NCBI RefSeq assembly: GCF_002929825.1
Contig: NZ_PJJN01000035.1
Location: 124,001 to 188,000 of the forward strand
Source of the DNA: Cryobacterium sp. Y29
GTDB lineage: Bacteria; Actinomycetota; Actinomycetes; Actinomycetales; Microbacteriaceae
DNA length: 64,000 bases
Direction of reading: 5' to 3'
A model generated the notes under the pieces. It was not told the origin of the DNA and searched no databases. It was given only the letters and a program-made list of their open reading frames with translations. Each line of letters starts with the position of its first letter. The first letter of the stretch is position 1. Position numbers and translations under genes: made by a program. Shown here one piece after another: positions 8,476-18,302 of this stretch.

Positions 8476-10125
8476 CTACTTATCAGTGATTTCTGCAGGG
8501 TGATCGCCGTGTGCCCGACTCAGTTCCGTCTGCGTGACCGGAGTGATCCGGTCCTCGAAGAACCAGCGGGACAGGCCGGCACGTACCTTCTCGACCGGCC
8601 CGATCTTGCCCTGGGCATTGGGTCGCAGCATAAGCGGCTTGAAGTCGCTGTAACTGACCAGCTTCCAGCGCTCGTACTCATCAACGGGCTGGTGCACCTC
8701 GACGAACTCGCCGCCGGGAAGGCGAACGATCCGACCCGATTCATAACCGTGCAGCACGATTTCCCGGTCCTTCTTCTGCAAAGCCAGGCAGACCCGCTTG
8801 GTGATAAAGAAGGCGAGGAACGGGCCGAGCAACGTGGTCACCTGGAGCGTGTGGATGACACCTTCCATAGTGAGGTGGAAGTGCGTCGCCATAATGTCTG
8901 ACGAGGCTGCTGACCAGAGCGACGCGTAGAACGTCACACCAGCGGCGCCGATAGCGGTGCGGGTTGGAGCGTTGCGCGGACGGTCGAGAACGTGGTGTTC
9001 CCGCTTGTCCCCGGTGATCCACGCTTCAATGAAGGGGTAGACCATAACGGTCACGATGAACAGACCCACCACAATCAGTACGACCATGATGTTGAGCGAG
9101 TAGGTGTGGTTGAGCCAGACAAACTCCCAACCGCTCGGAATCAAACGCATGGCGCCGTCGGCGAAGCCGATGTACCAGTCGGGCTGGGTTCCCGCCGACA
9201 CCGGTGAAGGGTCGTACGGTCCGTAATTCCAAATCGGGTTGATCGTGAACAGCGACGCGATGAGCATGACGACACCGAAAACGATGAAGAAGAACCCACC
9301 AGCCTTGGCGGCGTACACCGGGAGGACCGGGTAACCGACCACGTTCTGGTTGGTGTGCCCAGCTGCCGGGTACTGCGTGTGCTTGTGCACGACGACGAAC
9401 AGAAGGTGCATGGCAATCAACGCGACAATGATGGCCGGTAACAACAAGATGTGCAGCGAGTACAGCCGACCAACGATGTCAGTGCCGGGGAATTCTCCAC
9501 CGAAGAGCAAGAATGAGACCCAGGTTCCCACAACCGGGATGCCCTTGATCAGCCCATCGATGATCCGCAGGCCGTTACCGGAGAGCAAATCGTCGGGGAG
9601 AGAGTAGCCGGTGAAACCTTCGGCCATGGCCAGGATGAAGAGGATGAAACCGATCACCCAGTTGAGCTCCCGCGGTTTGCGGAACGCACCCGTGAAGTAG
9701 ATGCGCAGCATGTGCAACCCGATGGCTGCGACGAAGAGCAGCGCTGCCCAGTGGTGGACCTGACGCATAAGAAGGCCACCGCGAATGTCAAACGAGATGT
9801 CCATTGTGGACGACATTGCAACGGACATCGGGATGCCCTTGAGTGGGGCATACGAACCGTCATAGACGACTTCGGCCATCGATGCCTGGTAAAAGAATGT
9901 CAGGAACGATCCCGATAGCAGGATTATGACAAAGCTATACAGCGCCACTTCTCCCAGGAGGAACGACCAGTGGTCAGGGAAAATCTTGCGGCCGAGTTCT
10001 TTGACTGCGCCCGAAATGCTCGTTCGTTCGTCAATGTAGTTGGCCGCGGAGGCGGTGAAACCACCAGACTTCTTTGCCCCGACGGCTTGGTCATCAGCGG
10101 ACTCGCGGGTGGTTATCGTTGTCAT
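8476..10125 (-). CDS. qcrB: Cytochrome bc1 complex cytochrome b subunit
   Basis: Protein of 549 aa with eight or nine helices. The two b-heme His pairs are visible in VHHWAALLF...GLHMLRIYFTG and in LHILLLPAI...AMHLLFVVVHKH. The quinol-site segment around GPYDPS is present. It has the long cytoplasmic C-terminal extension (about 120 residues) typical of actinobacterial QcrB, which acts in the bc1-aa3 supercomplex. Its ATG overlaps the qcrA stop by 4 bp (ATGA), indicating translational coupling. It is last of the ctaE-qcrC-qcrA-qcrB order. Confidence 0.96.
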   Translation of the reverse strand: MTTITTRESADDQAVGAKKSGGFTASAANYIDERTSISGAVKELGRKIFPDHWSFLLGEVALYSFVIILLSGSFLTFFYQASMAEVVYDGSYAPLKGIPMSVAMSSTMDISFDIRGGLLMRQVHHWAALLFVAAIGLHMLRIYFTGAFRKPRELNWVIGFILFILAMAEGFTGYSLPDDLLSGNGLRIIDGLIKGIPVVGTWVSFLLFGGEFPGTDIVGRLYSLHILLLPAIIVALIAMHLLFVVVHKHTQYPAAGHTNQNVVGYPVLPVYAAKAGGFFFIVFGVVMLIASLFTINPIWNYGPYDPSPVSAGTQPDWYIGFADGAMRLIPSGWEFVWLNHTYSLNIMVVLIVVGLFIVTVMVYPFIEAWITGDKREHHVLDRPRNAPTRTAIGAAGVTFYASLWSAASSDIMATHFHLTMEGVIHTLQVTTLLGPFLAFFITKRVCLALQKKDREIVLHGYESGRIVRLPGGEFVEVHQPVDEYERWKLVSYSDFKPLMLRPNAQGKIGPVEKVRAGLSRWFFEDRITPVTQTELSRAHGDHPAEITDK

Positions 10126-11195
10126 GCTCGCTCCCAGAAACTCGGGCCGACTGGTTCAGTAAAATCGCTCTGCGCGATTAGGTAGCCCTCAGCGTCCACG
10201 GCGATCGGGAGCTGCGGTAGTGCCCGTTTGGCCGGTCCGAAGATGACCTTGCAGTGGTTCTCAACGTCAAACTGCGACTGGTGGCACGGGCAAAGCAGGT
10301 GGTGCGTTTGCTGTTCATAAAGTGCGACCGGGCAGCCAACGTGGGTGCAGATCTTAGAGTATGCAACGATCCCATCATACGACCAAGACTTTCGGTCTTC
10401 CTGCTCGACTAGGTCACTTGGATCCATTCGAATAAGCAGAACAGCGGCTTTGGCTTTCTCTTCCAAACGACCGTGGCCCATTTCGGACAGGCCCTCGGGA
10501 ATGACGTGGAACGACGATCCGAGCGTGACGTCTGCTGCTCTGATGGGGGTTCCACTCGGGTCCATCGTGAGACGGACGCCTTTTTTCCACAGGGTCTCGT
10601 GGAGCAGGGCTACCGGGTCTTGGTCCATCGGGCCAAGGCCACGAAACAAGACGACGGCCGGCAGCGGAAAGACGACGAGGGCGCCGATCAGGCTGTTCCG
10701 AATGAGCGTACGGCGGCCGAAGCCTGATTCCTCGTTAGCCTGCTGGAAGATCTCGACGGCGCGGGCACGAACAGGTTCGGTTCCCCGAACGGGATGGCGT
10801 TCGTCAACACCCTCGTGATCGCTCATAAGGGCCTTGCCCCAGTGCACGGCTCCGATACCGATCGCCATCAGGGCGAGAGTGAGGCCGAGTCCGATGAAAA
10901 GATTGTTCAGTCGTACAGATCCGGGATCCTCGGCAACGATCGGAAAGGCCATGTATGCGGCGATCGCGAAAACACTACCCACGATGGACACGTAAAACAG
11001 CGTGTAGACGGTGCGCTCAGCCTTGCGTTCTTCCTTGGAATCAAGATCGGTGATACGCGGGCGGTGCGGCGGGAACCCTGGATTGACCAAGGCATCCCGT
11101 GTAACGACGGCTGTGCTTGCGGCGGATGTCGCGAGCTGCGCGCCAGGCGAGTCGGCGGCGGTTACGTCTTCCGCGCCGTTATCGTCCTTGGCCAT
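10122..11195 (-). CDS. qcrA: Cytochrome bc1 complex Rieske iron-sulfur subunit
   Basis: Protein of 357 aa. The [2Fe-2S] ligands are in CTHVGCP and CPCHQSQF near the C-terminus. Three transmembrane helices precede the Rieske domain (about residues 70-90, 108-128 and 168-188), the actinobacterial arrangement that replaces the single anchor of proteobacterial Rieske proteins. It moves electrons from quinol to the cytochrome c domains of QcrC. AGGAGAAC lies just before the ATG. The 95-bp gap after qcrC holds no gene. Confidence 0.95.
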   Translation of the reverse strand: MAKDDNGAEDVTAADSPGAQLATSAASTAVVTRDALVNPGFPPHRPRITDLDSKEERKAERTVYTLFYVSIVGSVFAIAAYMAFPIVAEDPGSVRLNNLFIGLGLTLALMAIGIGAVHWGKALMSDHEGVDERHPVRGTEPVRARAVEIFQQANEESGFGRRTLIRNSLIGALVVFPLPAVVLFRGLGPMDQDPVALLHETLWKKGVRLTMDPSGTPIRAADVTLGSSFHVIPEGLSEMGHGRLEEKAKAAVLLIRMDPSDLVEQEDRKSWSYDGIVAYSKICTHVGCPVALYEQQTHHLLCPCHQSQFDVENHCKVIFGPAKRALPQLPIAVDAEGYLIAQSDFTEPVGPSFWERA

Positions 11196-11290
11196 TGTTC
11201 TCCTTTGTGGGCTGTGTAGATACTGTGCACTGTGGTGCTCCGTGCCGTCCGATTGATTCCGAACGTTACGTCAAGACCGAAAAACGCGGC

Positions 11291-12103
11291 CTAATTTGAT
11301 TTTGCGGTGATCCAGACGGTGAGGGCTACGATTGCGCCCAGGCCAAAGATCCAGATGAATAGGCCTTCCGCTACCGGCCCCAAAGACCCGAGAGCCAATC
11401 CACCTGGAGACGGGTTGTCCTCGACGTACTTGAGGTAGGTGATGATGTCACGCTTGTCTTCGGGCGTCATGTTCATATCGTTGAAGACCGGCATGTTTTG
11501 CGGGCCGGTCAGCATGGCCTCGTAGATGTGCTGGCCCGACACGTTTTCGATCGCGGGGGCGAACTTACCCTCGGTCAGCGCGCCGCCGGCACCGGCGACG
11601 TTATGGCACATAGCGCAGTTGATGCGGAACAGTTCGGCGCCCGCCGAAGCATCGCCGGACGCTTTGACCAAGTCGGCGGTGGGAATGGCCGGGCCGGGAG
11701 CGAGCGAAGCGACGTAAGCGGCGAGCGCAGCGGTCTGCTCGGCGGTGAACTGAACCGGCTTCTTCTGTGCCTGCGGACCTTGCATCTGCAACGGCATGCG
11801 ACCGGTGCCGACTTGGAAGTCAACCGAGGCTGCTCCAACTCCAATCAGGCTGGGACCTTCTGACGATCCTTGAGCGCTAAGCCCATGGCATGTGGCGCAG
11901 TTGGCGGCAAAGAGCTTTTCACCCTGGTCGATGGTCTGCTGGGAGGAGGCGTCCGTTGTCGCAACGGCAGTACTGGTGCTGAAGGCGACATAGGCGCCTC
12001 CAGTGAAGAGCAGTCCGACGGCAATGAGCGCAACACTGGCGAGAGGATTGCGACGTCCGGTCTTGCGTGGCCGACGTGCGCGAGGGGTTTTGATCGTGGT
12101 CAT
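11291..12103 (-). CDS. qcrC: Cytochrome bc1 complex diheme cytochrome c subunit
   Basis: Protein of 270 aa. An N-terminal anchor helix (about 20-43) precedes two cytochrome c domains with CATCH and CAMCH heme sites, each with a distal Met ligand (for example in GRMPLQMQ). A C-terminal helix (LFIWIFGLGAIVALTVWI) completes the topology. In actinobacteria, which lack a soluble cytochrome c, this protein links bc1 directly to the CuA site of CtaC. It sits 38 bp downstream of ctaE, in the same operon. Confidence 0.95.
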   Translation of the reverse strand: MTTIKTPRARRPRKTGRRNPLASVALIAVGLLFTGGAYVAFSTSTAVATTDASSQQTIDQGEKLFAANCATCHGLSAQGSSEGPSLIGVGAASVDFQVGTGRMPLQMQGPQAQKKPVQFTAEQTAALAAYVASLAPGPAIPTADLVKASGDASAGAELFRINCAMCHNVAGAGGALTEGKFAPAIENVSGQHIYEAMLTGPQNMPVFNDMNMTPEDKRDIITYLKYVEDNPSPGGLALGSLGPVAEGLFIWIFGLGAIVALTVWITAKSN

Positions 12104-12141
12104 GCTGAAGTAGTCCGCTCCCGTTTTCTAAGTATTATTTT

Positions 12142-12771
12142 CTATTTAAGAACGTAGATGACCAGGAAGAGCCCGATCCAGACGACGTCGACGAAGTGCC
12201 AGTAGTAGGAGACCACGATGGCACTGGTGGCTTCCTTATGGCCGAAGTTCTTGACCGCGAAACCGCGCCCAATAACAAGAAGGAAGGCGAGTAGGCCGGC
12301 GGTCACGTGAATCCCGTGAAAGCCAGTCGTGATATAGAACGCCGAACCGTAGGCGTTCGATGAAAGGGAAACTCCTTCTGAGACCAAAGTGGCGTATTCG
12401 AACACCTGGCCGGTGACGAAGATCGCACCCAGAGCGTACGTGAGGAAGAACCACTCGACCATGCCCCACTCACTCGGCTTCCAACCGGTCGAACGCGCCT
12501 GCAGCCGTTCAGCGGCAAACACTCCGAATTGGCAGGTCACCGAGGACGACACCAAAATCAACGTGTTAATCAACGCGAAGGTGACGTTGTGCTTGTCGGC
12601 CTCGAAGAGCCAGAGCTCGGAGGAGGTTGAGCGAAGCGTGAAGTAGATTGCGAAGAGACCCGCGAAAAACATCACCTCGCTGCCCAACCACACAATGGTG
12701 CCCACAGCCACGCTGTTGGGCCGGTTCACGACGGGCGCACTCGCCGTCTGAGTAATTGAGGTGCTGGTCAC
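12142..12771 (-). CDS. ctaE: Cytochrome c oxidase subunit III
   Basis: Protein of 209 aa with five predicted helices; [32 protein letters not shown] and [13 protein letters not shown] are family signatures. The start chosen is GTG 12771 because the conserved domain begins soon after VTSTS and a CATAAT -10-like box lies 6 bp upstream, which suggests a leaderless mRNA. An ATG at 12810 would add 13 residues, but has no clear ribosome binding site. First gene of the leftward ctaE-qcrCAB operon, divergent from trpD. Confidence 0.93.
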   Translation of the reverse strand: MTSTSITQTASAPVVNRPNSVAVGTIVWLGSEVMFFAGLFAIYFTLRSTSSELWLFEADKHNVTFALINTLILVSSSVTCQFGVFAAERLQARSTGWKPSEWGMVEWFFLTYALGAIFVTGQVFEYATLVSEGVSLSSNAYGSAFYITTGFHGIHVTAGLLAFLLVIGRGFAVKNFGHKEATSAIVVSYYWHFVDVVWIGLFLVIYVLK

Positions 12772-12902
12772 CCTTCTATTATGGCCGATAATCCCATAGG
12801 TTTTTCTCATTCACGCGTGTAATTGAGAGTTTCTACCGGCTGGGAGTCGGCTAATTCAGCATGTGAACGGCGTGAATTCGGGGGAGTTGCGCTCGTTCTT
12901 CT

Positions 12903-13967
12903 ATGATCGGAATCATGCTTGAATCGCAGTCTTGGCCGTACATACTGAATTCCCTCCTAGAGGGACGGGACCTGAGCGTGGCGGATGCTGCGTGGAGCAT
13001 GGAAAAAATCATGCTCGGGGAAGCCTCCCCGTCCCAACTCGGCGCTTTCCTAGTGGCGCTGCGTGCAAAAGGGGAGACTGTCGACGAGATTGTTGGATTT
13101 CGTGATGCAATTCTCGAGCAGGCCGTTGCACTGCCGGTCAACCCCATGGCCCTCGACATCGTCGGGACCGGGGGCGACAAGTTCAATACCGTCAATATTT
13201 CGACCATGGCGTCGATCGTCTGCGCGGCAGCGGGTGTGCCGGTGGTCAAGCACGGTAACCGCGCCGCCAGTTCCGCTTCCGGATCGTCCGACGTTCTCGG
13301 CGAATTGGGGATTGACCTGTCGCGGGACGCGACGCGAGTGGCCCAGGTATTCAAGGAAACCGGGATCACCTTTGCCTTTGCTGCGGCTTTTCATCCAGGG
13401 TTTCGCCACGTGGCCCTAACTCGCAAAGAGTTGGGTATTCCCACCGTATTCAACTACCTCGGTCCGCTGTGCAATCCGGCGCGGCCCGAGGCATCCGCCG
13501 TCGGCGTGGCTGACCTTGACCGAGTGCCGCTCTTCGTTGGTGTGTTTCAAACTCGCGGTGCAACGGCCCTGGTCTTCCGGGGGGACGATGGCCTCGACGA
13601 AATGACGACCACGGGGCACAGCCACGTCTGGGAAGTGTCGCACGGTCTGGTGACCGAACACGACATCGACCCGCGGGACCTCGGCATCAATCGAGCGCAG
13701 ATTTCCGATCTGGTCGGCGGTTCGCCTCAACACAACGCGGACATCGTGCACTCCGTCCTTGCCGGGGAGCCAGGCCCCATTCGCGACATCGTTTTGCTCA
13801 ATGCCGCAGCCGGGTTGGTGGCCTTCGACCTGGCAAATGACGCGTCTCAAGTTCAGATGGCGATATTGGATCGCTTTCGCAATAAGTTGGCCGTGGCCGC
13901 CGCAGCAATTGACTCCGGTGTGGCCACGGCCAAATTATCAGCGTGGATTGCGGCGACCGAGGTCTGA
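12903..13967 (+). CDS. trpD: Anthranilate phosphoribosyltransferase
   Basis: Protein of 354 aa for the second step of tryptophan synthesis (anthranilate plus PRPP). The PRPP loop GTGGDKFNTVNIS and the KHGNRAASSASGS motif are intact, as is the anthranilate-site H in FAFAAAFHPGFRHV. The gene stands alone, without other trp genes, opposite the ctaE operon; this separation from the trp operon is familiar in Micrococcales. A second ATG at 12915 is a possible alternative start. Confidence 0.95.
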   Translation: MIGIMLESQSWPYILNSLLEGRDLSVADAAWSMEKIMLGEASPSQLGAFLVALRAKGETVDEIVGFRDAILEQAVALPVNPMALDIVGTGGDKFNTVNISTMASIVCAAAGVPVVKHGNRAASSASGSSDVLGELGIDLSRDATRVAQVFKETGITFAFAAAFHPGFRHVALTRKELGIPTVFNYLGPLCNPARPEASAVGVADLDRVPLFVGVFQTRGATALVFRGDDGLDEMTTTGHSHVWEVSHGLVTEHDIDPRDLGINRAQISDLVGGSPQHNADIVHSVLAGEPGPIRDIVLLNAAAGLVAFDLANDASQVQMAILDRFRNKLAVAAAAIDSGVATAKLSAWIAATEV

Positions 13968-13996
13968 AACCGAGGCCGACGTCCGGCTGAGGCCCG

Positions 13997-15511
13997 CTAG
14001 AGAACGTCCTCGTCGACCCACCCGAAAGTCTTCGTGACCGCTTTTTTCCAGTTGCGCAGCTGGCGGTTGCGTTCGGTTGAGTCCATCTGAGGCGTCCACC
14101 GGCTGTCTTCCTGCCAGTTGGTGCGCAGTTCGTCGAGCCCCGCCCAGAAGCCCACCGCAAGACCGGCAGCATAGGCTGCACCCAACGCTGTCGTTTCCGC
14201 AACGACCGGGCGAACCACGGGAACGCCGAGAATGTCGGCCTGAAACTGCATGAGTAGGTTGTTGGCGATCATCCCGCCGTCGACCTTGATCTCCGTGAGG
14301 GGAACACCCGAGTCGGCATTGACCGCATCGATGACCTCCCGTGTCTGGAACGCCGTCGCTTCCAGCGCTGCCCGTGCGATGTGGCCTTTGTTTACAAATC
14401 GGGTAAGACCGACCAGGGCACCGCGCGCGTCGGAACGCCAGTACGGCGCAAACAATCCCGAGAACGCTGGAACAAAGTAGGCTCCGCCATTGTCATCGAC
14501 GGTTTTTGCCAGAGCCTCTATCTCGGAGGCCGAGCTGATCATGCCAAGATTGTCGCGCATCCACTGCACCAAGGCGCCCGTCACAGCGATGGATCCTTCC
14601 AGGGCGTAATGCGGGGCATCGTCGCCAAGCTTGTACCCCACAGTCGTGAGAAGTCCGTTCTTGGAATGCACAATCTCGGTACCAGTATTGAAGATCAGGA
14701 AATTGCCGGTGCCGTACGTGTTCTTGGCTTCGCCTTGGTCAAACGCCGCCTGACCGAAGGTCGCGGCCTGCTGGTCACCGAGGATGCCAGCGATGGGAAC
14801 CTCACGCAGCAAGCTCGAGGTGTGTGCGGTGCCGTACACCTCCGACGACGATCGGATTGAGGGCAGCATCGACTTGGGCACGTCGAAAATAGCGAGAATC
14901 TCGTCGTCCCACTGCAAGGTTTCCAGGTCCATGAGGAGGGTACGGCTAGCGTTGGTAACGTCGGTAGCGTGCACGCCGCCGTCCACTCCGCCGGTGAGGT
15001 TCCACAACACCCAGGAGTCCGTTGTTCCAAAGAGCAGGTCACCGGCGTCGGCCTTGGCCCTGGCGCCTTCAACGTTCTCCAGGATCCATACTATTTTCGT
15101 GCCGGAGAAGTAGGTAGCCAAGGGCAACCCGACCTTCTTCTTGAACCGTTCGACGCCTCCGTCGGCGGCGAGGCGGTCGACGATGGGCTGGGTGCGGGTG
15201 TCCTGCCACACGATCGCGTTGTAGACGGGAACACCGGTCGTCTTGTCCCACACCACGGCGGTTTCTCGCTGATTTGTGATGCCGATGGCCCTGATGTCGT
15301 TCCGTGTGAGATTAGCCTTGGATAATGCTTGCCCGATCACCTCGCGGGTGTTGTCCCAAATTTCTTTCGGGTCGTGTTCAACCCAGCCGGCCTGGGGAAA
15401 AATCTGTTCGTGTTCGAGTTGCCCGGTCGACACGATTGATCCGGCCTTATCGAAAATAATGGCCCGAGAACTGGTCGTTCCCTGGTCTATGGCGAGAATG
15501 TAATCAGTCAT
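13997..15511 (-). CDS. glpK: Glycerol kinase
   Basis: Protein of 504 aa of the FGGY kinase family. The ATP-site opening [13 protein letters not shown], the glycerol-contacting region GWVEHDP and WQDTRT, the PYWRSDARG segment and the C-terminal [14 protein letters not shown] adenosine motif are all present. It phosphorylates glycerol to sn-glycerol 3-phosphate in the cytoplasm. It follows glpF by 94 bp on the same strand, with a small hairpin between them, and faces the dha genes. No glycerol-3-phosphate dehydrogenase is encoded nearby. Confidence 0.97.
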   Translation of the reverse strand: MTDYILAIDQGTTSSRAIIFDKAGSIVSTGQLEHEQIFPQAGWVEHDPKEIWDNTREVIGQALSKANLTRNDIRAIGITNQRETAVVWDKTTGVPVYNAIVWQDTRTQPIVDRLAADGGVERFKKKVGLPLATYFSGTKIVWILENVEGARAKADAGDLLFGTTDSWVLWNLTGGVDGGVHATDVTNASRTLLMDLETLQWDDEILAIFDVPKSMLPSIRSSSEVYGTAHTSSLLREVPIAGILGDQQAATFGQAAFDQGEAKNTYGTGNFLIFNTGTEIVHSKNGLLTTVGYKLGDDAPHYALEGSIAVTGALVQWMRDNLGMISSASEIEALAKTVDDNGGAYFVPAFSGLFAPYWRSDARGALVGLTRFVNKGHIARAALEATAFQTREVIDAVNADSGVPLTEIKVDGGMIANNLLMQFQADILGVPVVRPVVAETTALGAAYAAGLAVGFWAGLDELRTNWQEDSRWTPQMDSTERNRQLRNWKKAVTKTFGWVDEDVL

Positions 15512-15570
15512 TGGTGCGTGTCCTCCTTGTGAGTGTGCGGGAAGTACAGGTGTGCTCGCACGTCAACAGA

Positions 15571-15591
15571 CCGGTTCGCTTGGGGAACCGG
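15571..15591 (-). other. Hairpin between glpF and glpK
   Basis: Perfect 7-bp arms CCGGTTC and GAACCGG enclose a 7-nt loop. No T-run follows on the minus strand, so it may act as an mRNA stability or processing element rather than a terminator. Confidence 0.45.
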
Positions 15592-15605
15592 CCCGTTTGT
15601 TCGAG

Positions 15606-16373
15606 TCAGGTGGCGAGCAGCGGCAGCAGAATCAACGCGGCCCACCCAGCGAGCAGGCCACCGATGATCGGCCCCACGACGGGTACCCAGGAGTAGGCCC
15701 AGTCGGAGCCTCCCTTGCCCTTGATCGGCAGGATGAAGTGGGCGATGCGCGGACCGAGGTCACGAGCCGGGTTGATGGCGTACCCGGTCGGGCCACCGAG
15801 CGAGGTGCCGATAACGATCACGAGCAGTGCCACGGGGAGGGCTCCGAGAGAGGCCAACCCGCCGGATTCGCCCTGGCGGTCACCACCAAAAGCGATGACG
15901 ACGAAAACCAGCACGAAGGTACCGATGATCTCCGTGACGAGGTTCCAACCGTATGAGCGGATGGCCGGCCCGGTGGAGAAGACACCGAGTTTGTTGGCCG
16001 GGTCTGGTTCGGCGTCGAAGTGTTGTTTGTAGGCGAGCCAGCAGGCGATAGCGCCAAGAATTGCGCCGACCATCTGCGCGCCGATATAGGCGAGAACGGA
16101 TACCGCGTTGACGGGAACGCCCATCCCGAATTCCTCGGTACCGTTGGCGACGAGGCCCAGGGTGACGGCCGGATTGAGGTGCGCCCCCGAACGGTAGGCG
16201 ACCACGACGCCGGCGAACACCGCGAAGCCCCAGCCGATGGTCACCATAAGGAACCCACCACCGAGGCCCTTGTTCTTGGCCAAAGCGACGTTGGCCACGA
16301 CGCCGGTTCCCAGGAGAACGAGCATGGCAGTGCCGACAACCTCCGAGACGAATACAGCTCCGATATTTTCCAC
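15606..16373 (-). CDS. glpF: Glycerol uptake facilitator (MIP/aquaglyceroporin family)
   Basis: Protein of 255 aa with six membrane helices and both pore half-helices: HLNPAVTLG and INPARDLGPR. The Arg after the second NPA is the selectivity-filter arginine, and a PTGYAINPARD context is GlpF-like. It lets glycerol (and possibly dihydroxyacetone) cross the membrane passively. I place the start at GTG 16373 because AGAAAGG lies 5 bp upstream; the frame is open further upstream but that part is arginine/serine-rich and not membrane-like. First gene of glpF-glpK, divergent from dhaK. Confidence 0.95.
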   Translation of the reverse strand: MENIGAVFVSEVVGTAMLVLLGTGVVANVALAKNKGLGGGFLMVTIGWGFAVFAGVVVAYRSGAHLNPAVTLGLVANGTEEFGMGVPVNAVSVLAYIGAQMVGAILGAIACWLAYKQHFDAEPDPANKLGVFSTGPAIRSYGWNLVTEIIGTFVLVFVVIAFGGDRQGESGGLASLGALPVALLVIVIGTSLGGPTGYAINPARDLGPRIAHFILPIKGKGGSDWAYSWVPVVGPIIGGLLAGWAALILLPLLAT

Positions 16374-16435
16374 GAGAACCTTTCTGGTCAGGCCGGGGAT
16401 GCCGCAGCTACCTCTCTGCGGTGAGCGGACGGACA

Positions 16436-16521
16436 TAACATATCGCGGGGCGTCACGAAGGGGAATAGGCCAGGCGAGTTCACCCTGACTCTTACTGCTC
16501 GTCGTAATAACGCGTATGTTA
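16436..16521. promoter_or_regulatory. Divergent glpF/dhaK promoter region with mirrored TAACATA/TATGTTA
   Basis: TTACTG (16492-16497) and TATGTT (16515-16520) are 17 bp apart and make a good rightward promoter for dhaK. The same heptamer appears inverted as TAACATA at 16436-16442, placed to be the -10 box of the leftward glpF promoter. Both are flanked by TCGCG or CGCG, so the two copies could also be operator half-sites. Confidence 0.5.
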
Positions 16522-16590
16522 AGCGTGGGAAAATGCGCTTGGGCGAAGCACCCGAATAAATCCGAGGCACCACCGAGTGAATGGCTGGTC

Positions 16591-17592
16591 ATGAAGAAGC
16601 TCATCAACGATCCGAAGAATGTCGTCAACGAGGCCGTCGCCGGATTCGAGGTGGCACACGCCGACATTGTGCGGGTCTCGCACGATCCTGTTTTCATTGT
16701 GCGAGCGGATGCGCCGCTGCGCGGCAAGGTCGGAATCGTCAGTGGAGGCGGCAGCGGTCACGAACCACTGCACGGCGGATTTGTAGGATTCGGAATGCTG
16801 GATGCCGCCGTTCCCGGCCCTGTTTTCACCTCGCCTACACCGGACCCCATCCTGGCAGCGACACAGGCCGTCGACGGCGGAGCGGGAGTGCTCCACATCG
16901 TCAAGAACTACACCGGCGACGTGCTGAATTTTGAGACCGCTGCTGATCTTGCAGCCGCTGATGGCATCCAGGTTCGCGCGGTCATCATTAACGACGATGT
17001 CGCCGTCAAGGACTCGCTGTATACGGCAGGCCGCCGCGGCGTGGCCGGAACGGTCCTCGTTGAGAAGATTGCCGGAGCTGCCGCTGAACGCGGAGATGAC
17101 CTGGATGCCGTGGTCGCCGTGGCCGAGAAGGTGAATTCCCGCGTGCGCACCATGGGTGTTGCGCTCACCCCGTGCGTCGTGCCGCACGCGGGGGAACCGA
17201 GTTTCACCCTGGCCGACGACGAAATTGAAATCGGTATTGGCATTCACGGCGAGCCAGGGCGAGAGCGAATCAAGCTCGAGCCCGCCGACGCCATCGTGGA
17301 CCGGCTCCTCGGCCCCATTCTCGACGACCTGCCGTTTGCCAGTGGCGACGAGGTGCTCCTGCTCGTCAACGGTATGGGCGGCACACCACAGATTGAGTTG
17401 TACATCGTGTTCCGCCGGGCCGCCGAAGTTCTGCAGGAGCGCGGCATCACTGTCTCCCGGAGCCTGGTCGGCAATTACACGACGAGCCTCGAGATGGCAG
17501 GAGCATCGATCTCCGTTCTGAAACTCGACGACGAGCTCACGGCACTGTGGGACGCCCCGGTACAGACGTCCACGCTACGGTGGGGACGGTAG
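16591..17592 (+). CDS. dhaK: PTS-dependent dihydroxyacetone kinase, substrate-binding subunit DhaK
   Basis: Protein of 333 aa. The dihydroxyacetone-binding fold is marked by [15 protein letters not shown], and the covalent substrate His is in GIGIHGEPG, following the VPHAGEPSF segment. DhaK holds dihydroxyacetone as a hemiaminal and receives phosphate from the ADP of DhaL. The start at ATG 16591 gives a family-typical length; an upstream extension of the frame has no homology. It is first of dhaK-dhaL-dhaM, opposite glpF-glpK, so the locus handles both glycerol and dihydroxyacetone. Confidence 0.96.
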   Translation: MKKLINDPKNVVNEAVAGFEVAHADIVRVSHDPVFIVRADAPLRGKVGIVSGGGSGHEPLHGGFVGFGMLDAAVPGPVFTSPTPDPILAATQAVDGGAGVLHIVKNYTGDVLNFETAADLAAADGIQVRAVIINDDVAVKDSLYTAGRRGVAGTVLVEKIAGAAAERGDDLDAVVAVAEKVNSRVRTMGVALTPCVVPHAGEPSFTLADDEIEIGIGIHGEPGRERIKLEPADAIVDRLLGPILDDLPFASGDEVLLLVNGMGGTPQIELYIVFRRAAEVLQERGITVSRSLVGNYTTSLEMAGASISVLKLDDELTALWDAPVQTSTLRWGR

Positions 17593-17603
17593 AAGGAGAT
17601 TCA

Positions 17604-18302
17604 ATGACCCCGAACGACGAACCTGGCGCAGTTGTCGGCGACGCCGACCTCGCCAACGCAGCGCTCCGGCTGGACACTAGGTGGACTATTCGCTGGATTC
17701 GGCGAAGCGCCGAGGTACTTGCAATCAACCGTGCCGCCTTGAACACCCTCGACCGCGACATCGGCGACGGCGACCACGGAGAGAACATGGATCGTGGTTT
17801 TCAGGCGATCCTGCCCAAGCTCGAGGAACTCACCGACGAGACAACGCCAGGGGCCGTATTGAAACTTGTCGCCACAACCCTGATCTCGACGGTGGGCGGC
17901 GCTGCCGGACCCTTGTACGGCACAGCCTTTCTCAAAGCAGCCGGTGCTGTCGGAGCGGCGCAATCGTTGGATGCGCCCGCACTGGTCGCCCTGCTGACGG
18001 CGGCGCGGGACGGTATCGTGCTGCGGGGCAAAGCGATGGAGGGTGACAAGACCATGATCGACGCCTGGACGCCGGCGGTGAACGCGGCATTGGCCGCGCA
18101 GACGGCGGGCTCACCCGTTGGCGCCGTCCTGCTGGCCGCAGCAGATGCTGCAGCGCAAGGCGCGCAGGCCACCGAGCCGCTGGTTGCACGCAAGGGACGG
18201 GCGAGTTACCTCGGAGAGCGGGCGATCGGTCACCGCGACCCGGGATCCCAGTCGACGTCACTGCTGCTTCGCGCCGCGGCCGACCTGATGTCGCACCATT
18301 GA
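17604..18302 (+). CDS. dhaL: PTS-dependent dihydroxyacetone kinase, ADP-binding subunit DhaL
   Basis: Protein of 232 aa. LDRDIGDGDHGENMDRGF carries the Asp cluster that binds Mg-ADP, and the later GGAAGPLYGTAFL and GDKTMIDAWTPA segments are DhaL signatures. Its ADP stays bound as a coenzyme, is phosphorylated by DhaM and passes phosphate to dihydroxyacetone on DhaK. AAGGAG precedes ATG 17604, 11 bp after the dhaK stop. The stop overlaps the dhaM start as TGATG. Confidence 0.96.
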   Translation: MTPNDEPGAVVGDADLANAALRLDTRWTIRWIRRSAEVLAINRAALNTLDRDIGDGDHGENMDRGFQAILPKLEELTDETTPGAVLKLVATTLISTVGGAAGPLYGTAFLKAAGAVGAAQSLDAPALVALLTAARDGIVLRGKAMEGDKTMIDAWTPAVNAALAAQTAGSPVGAVLLAAADAAAQGAQATEPLVARKGRASYLGERAIGHRDPGSQSTSLLLRAAADLMSHH

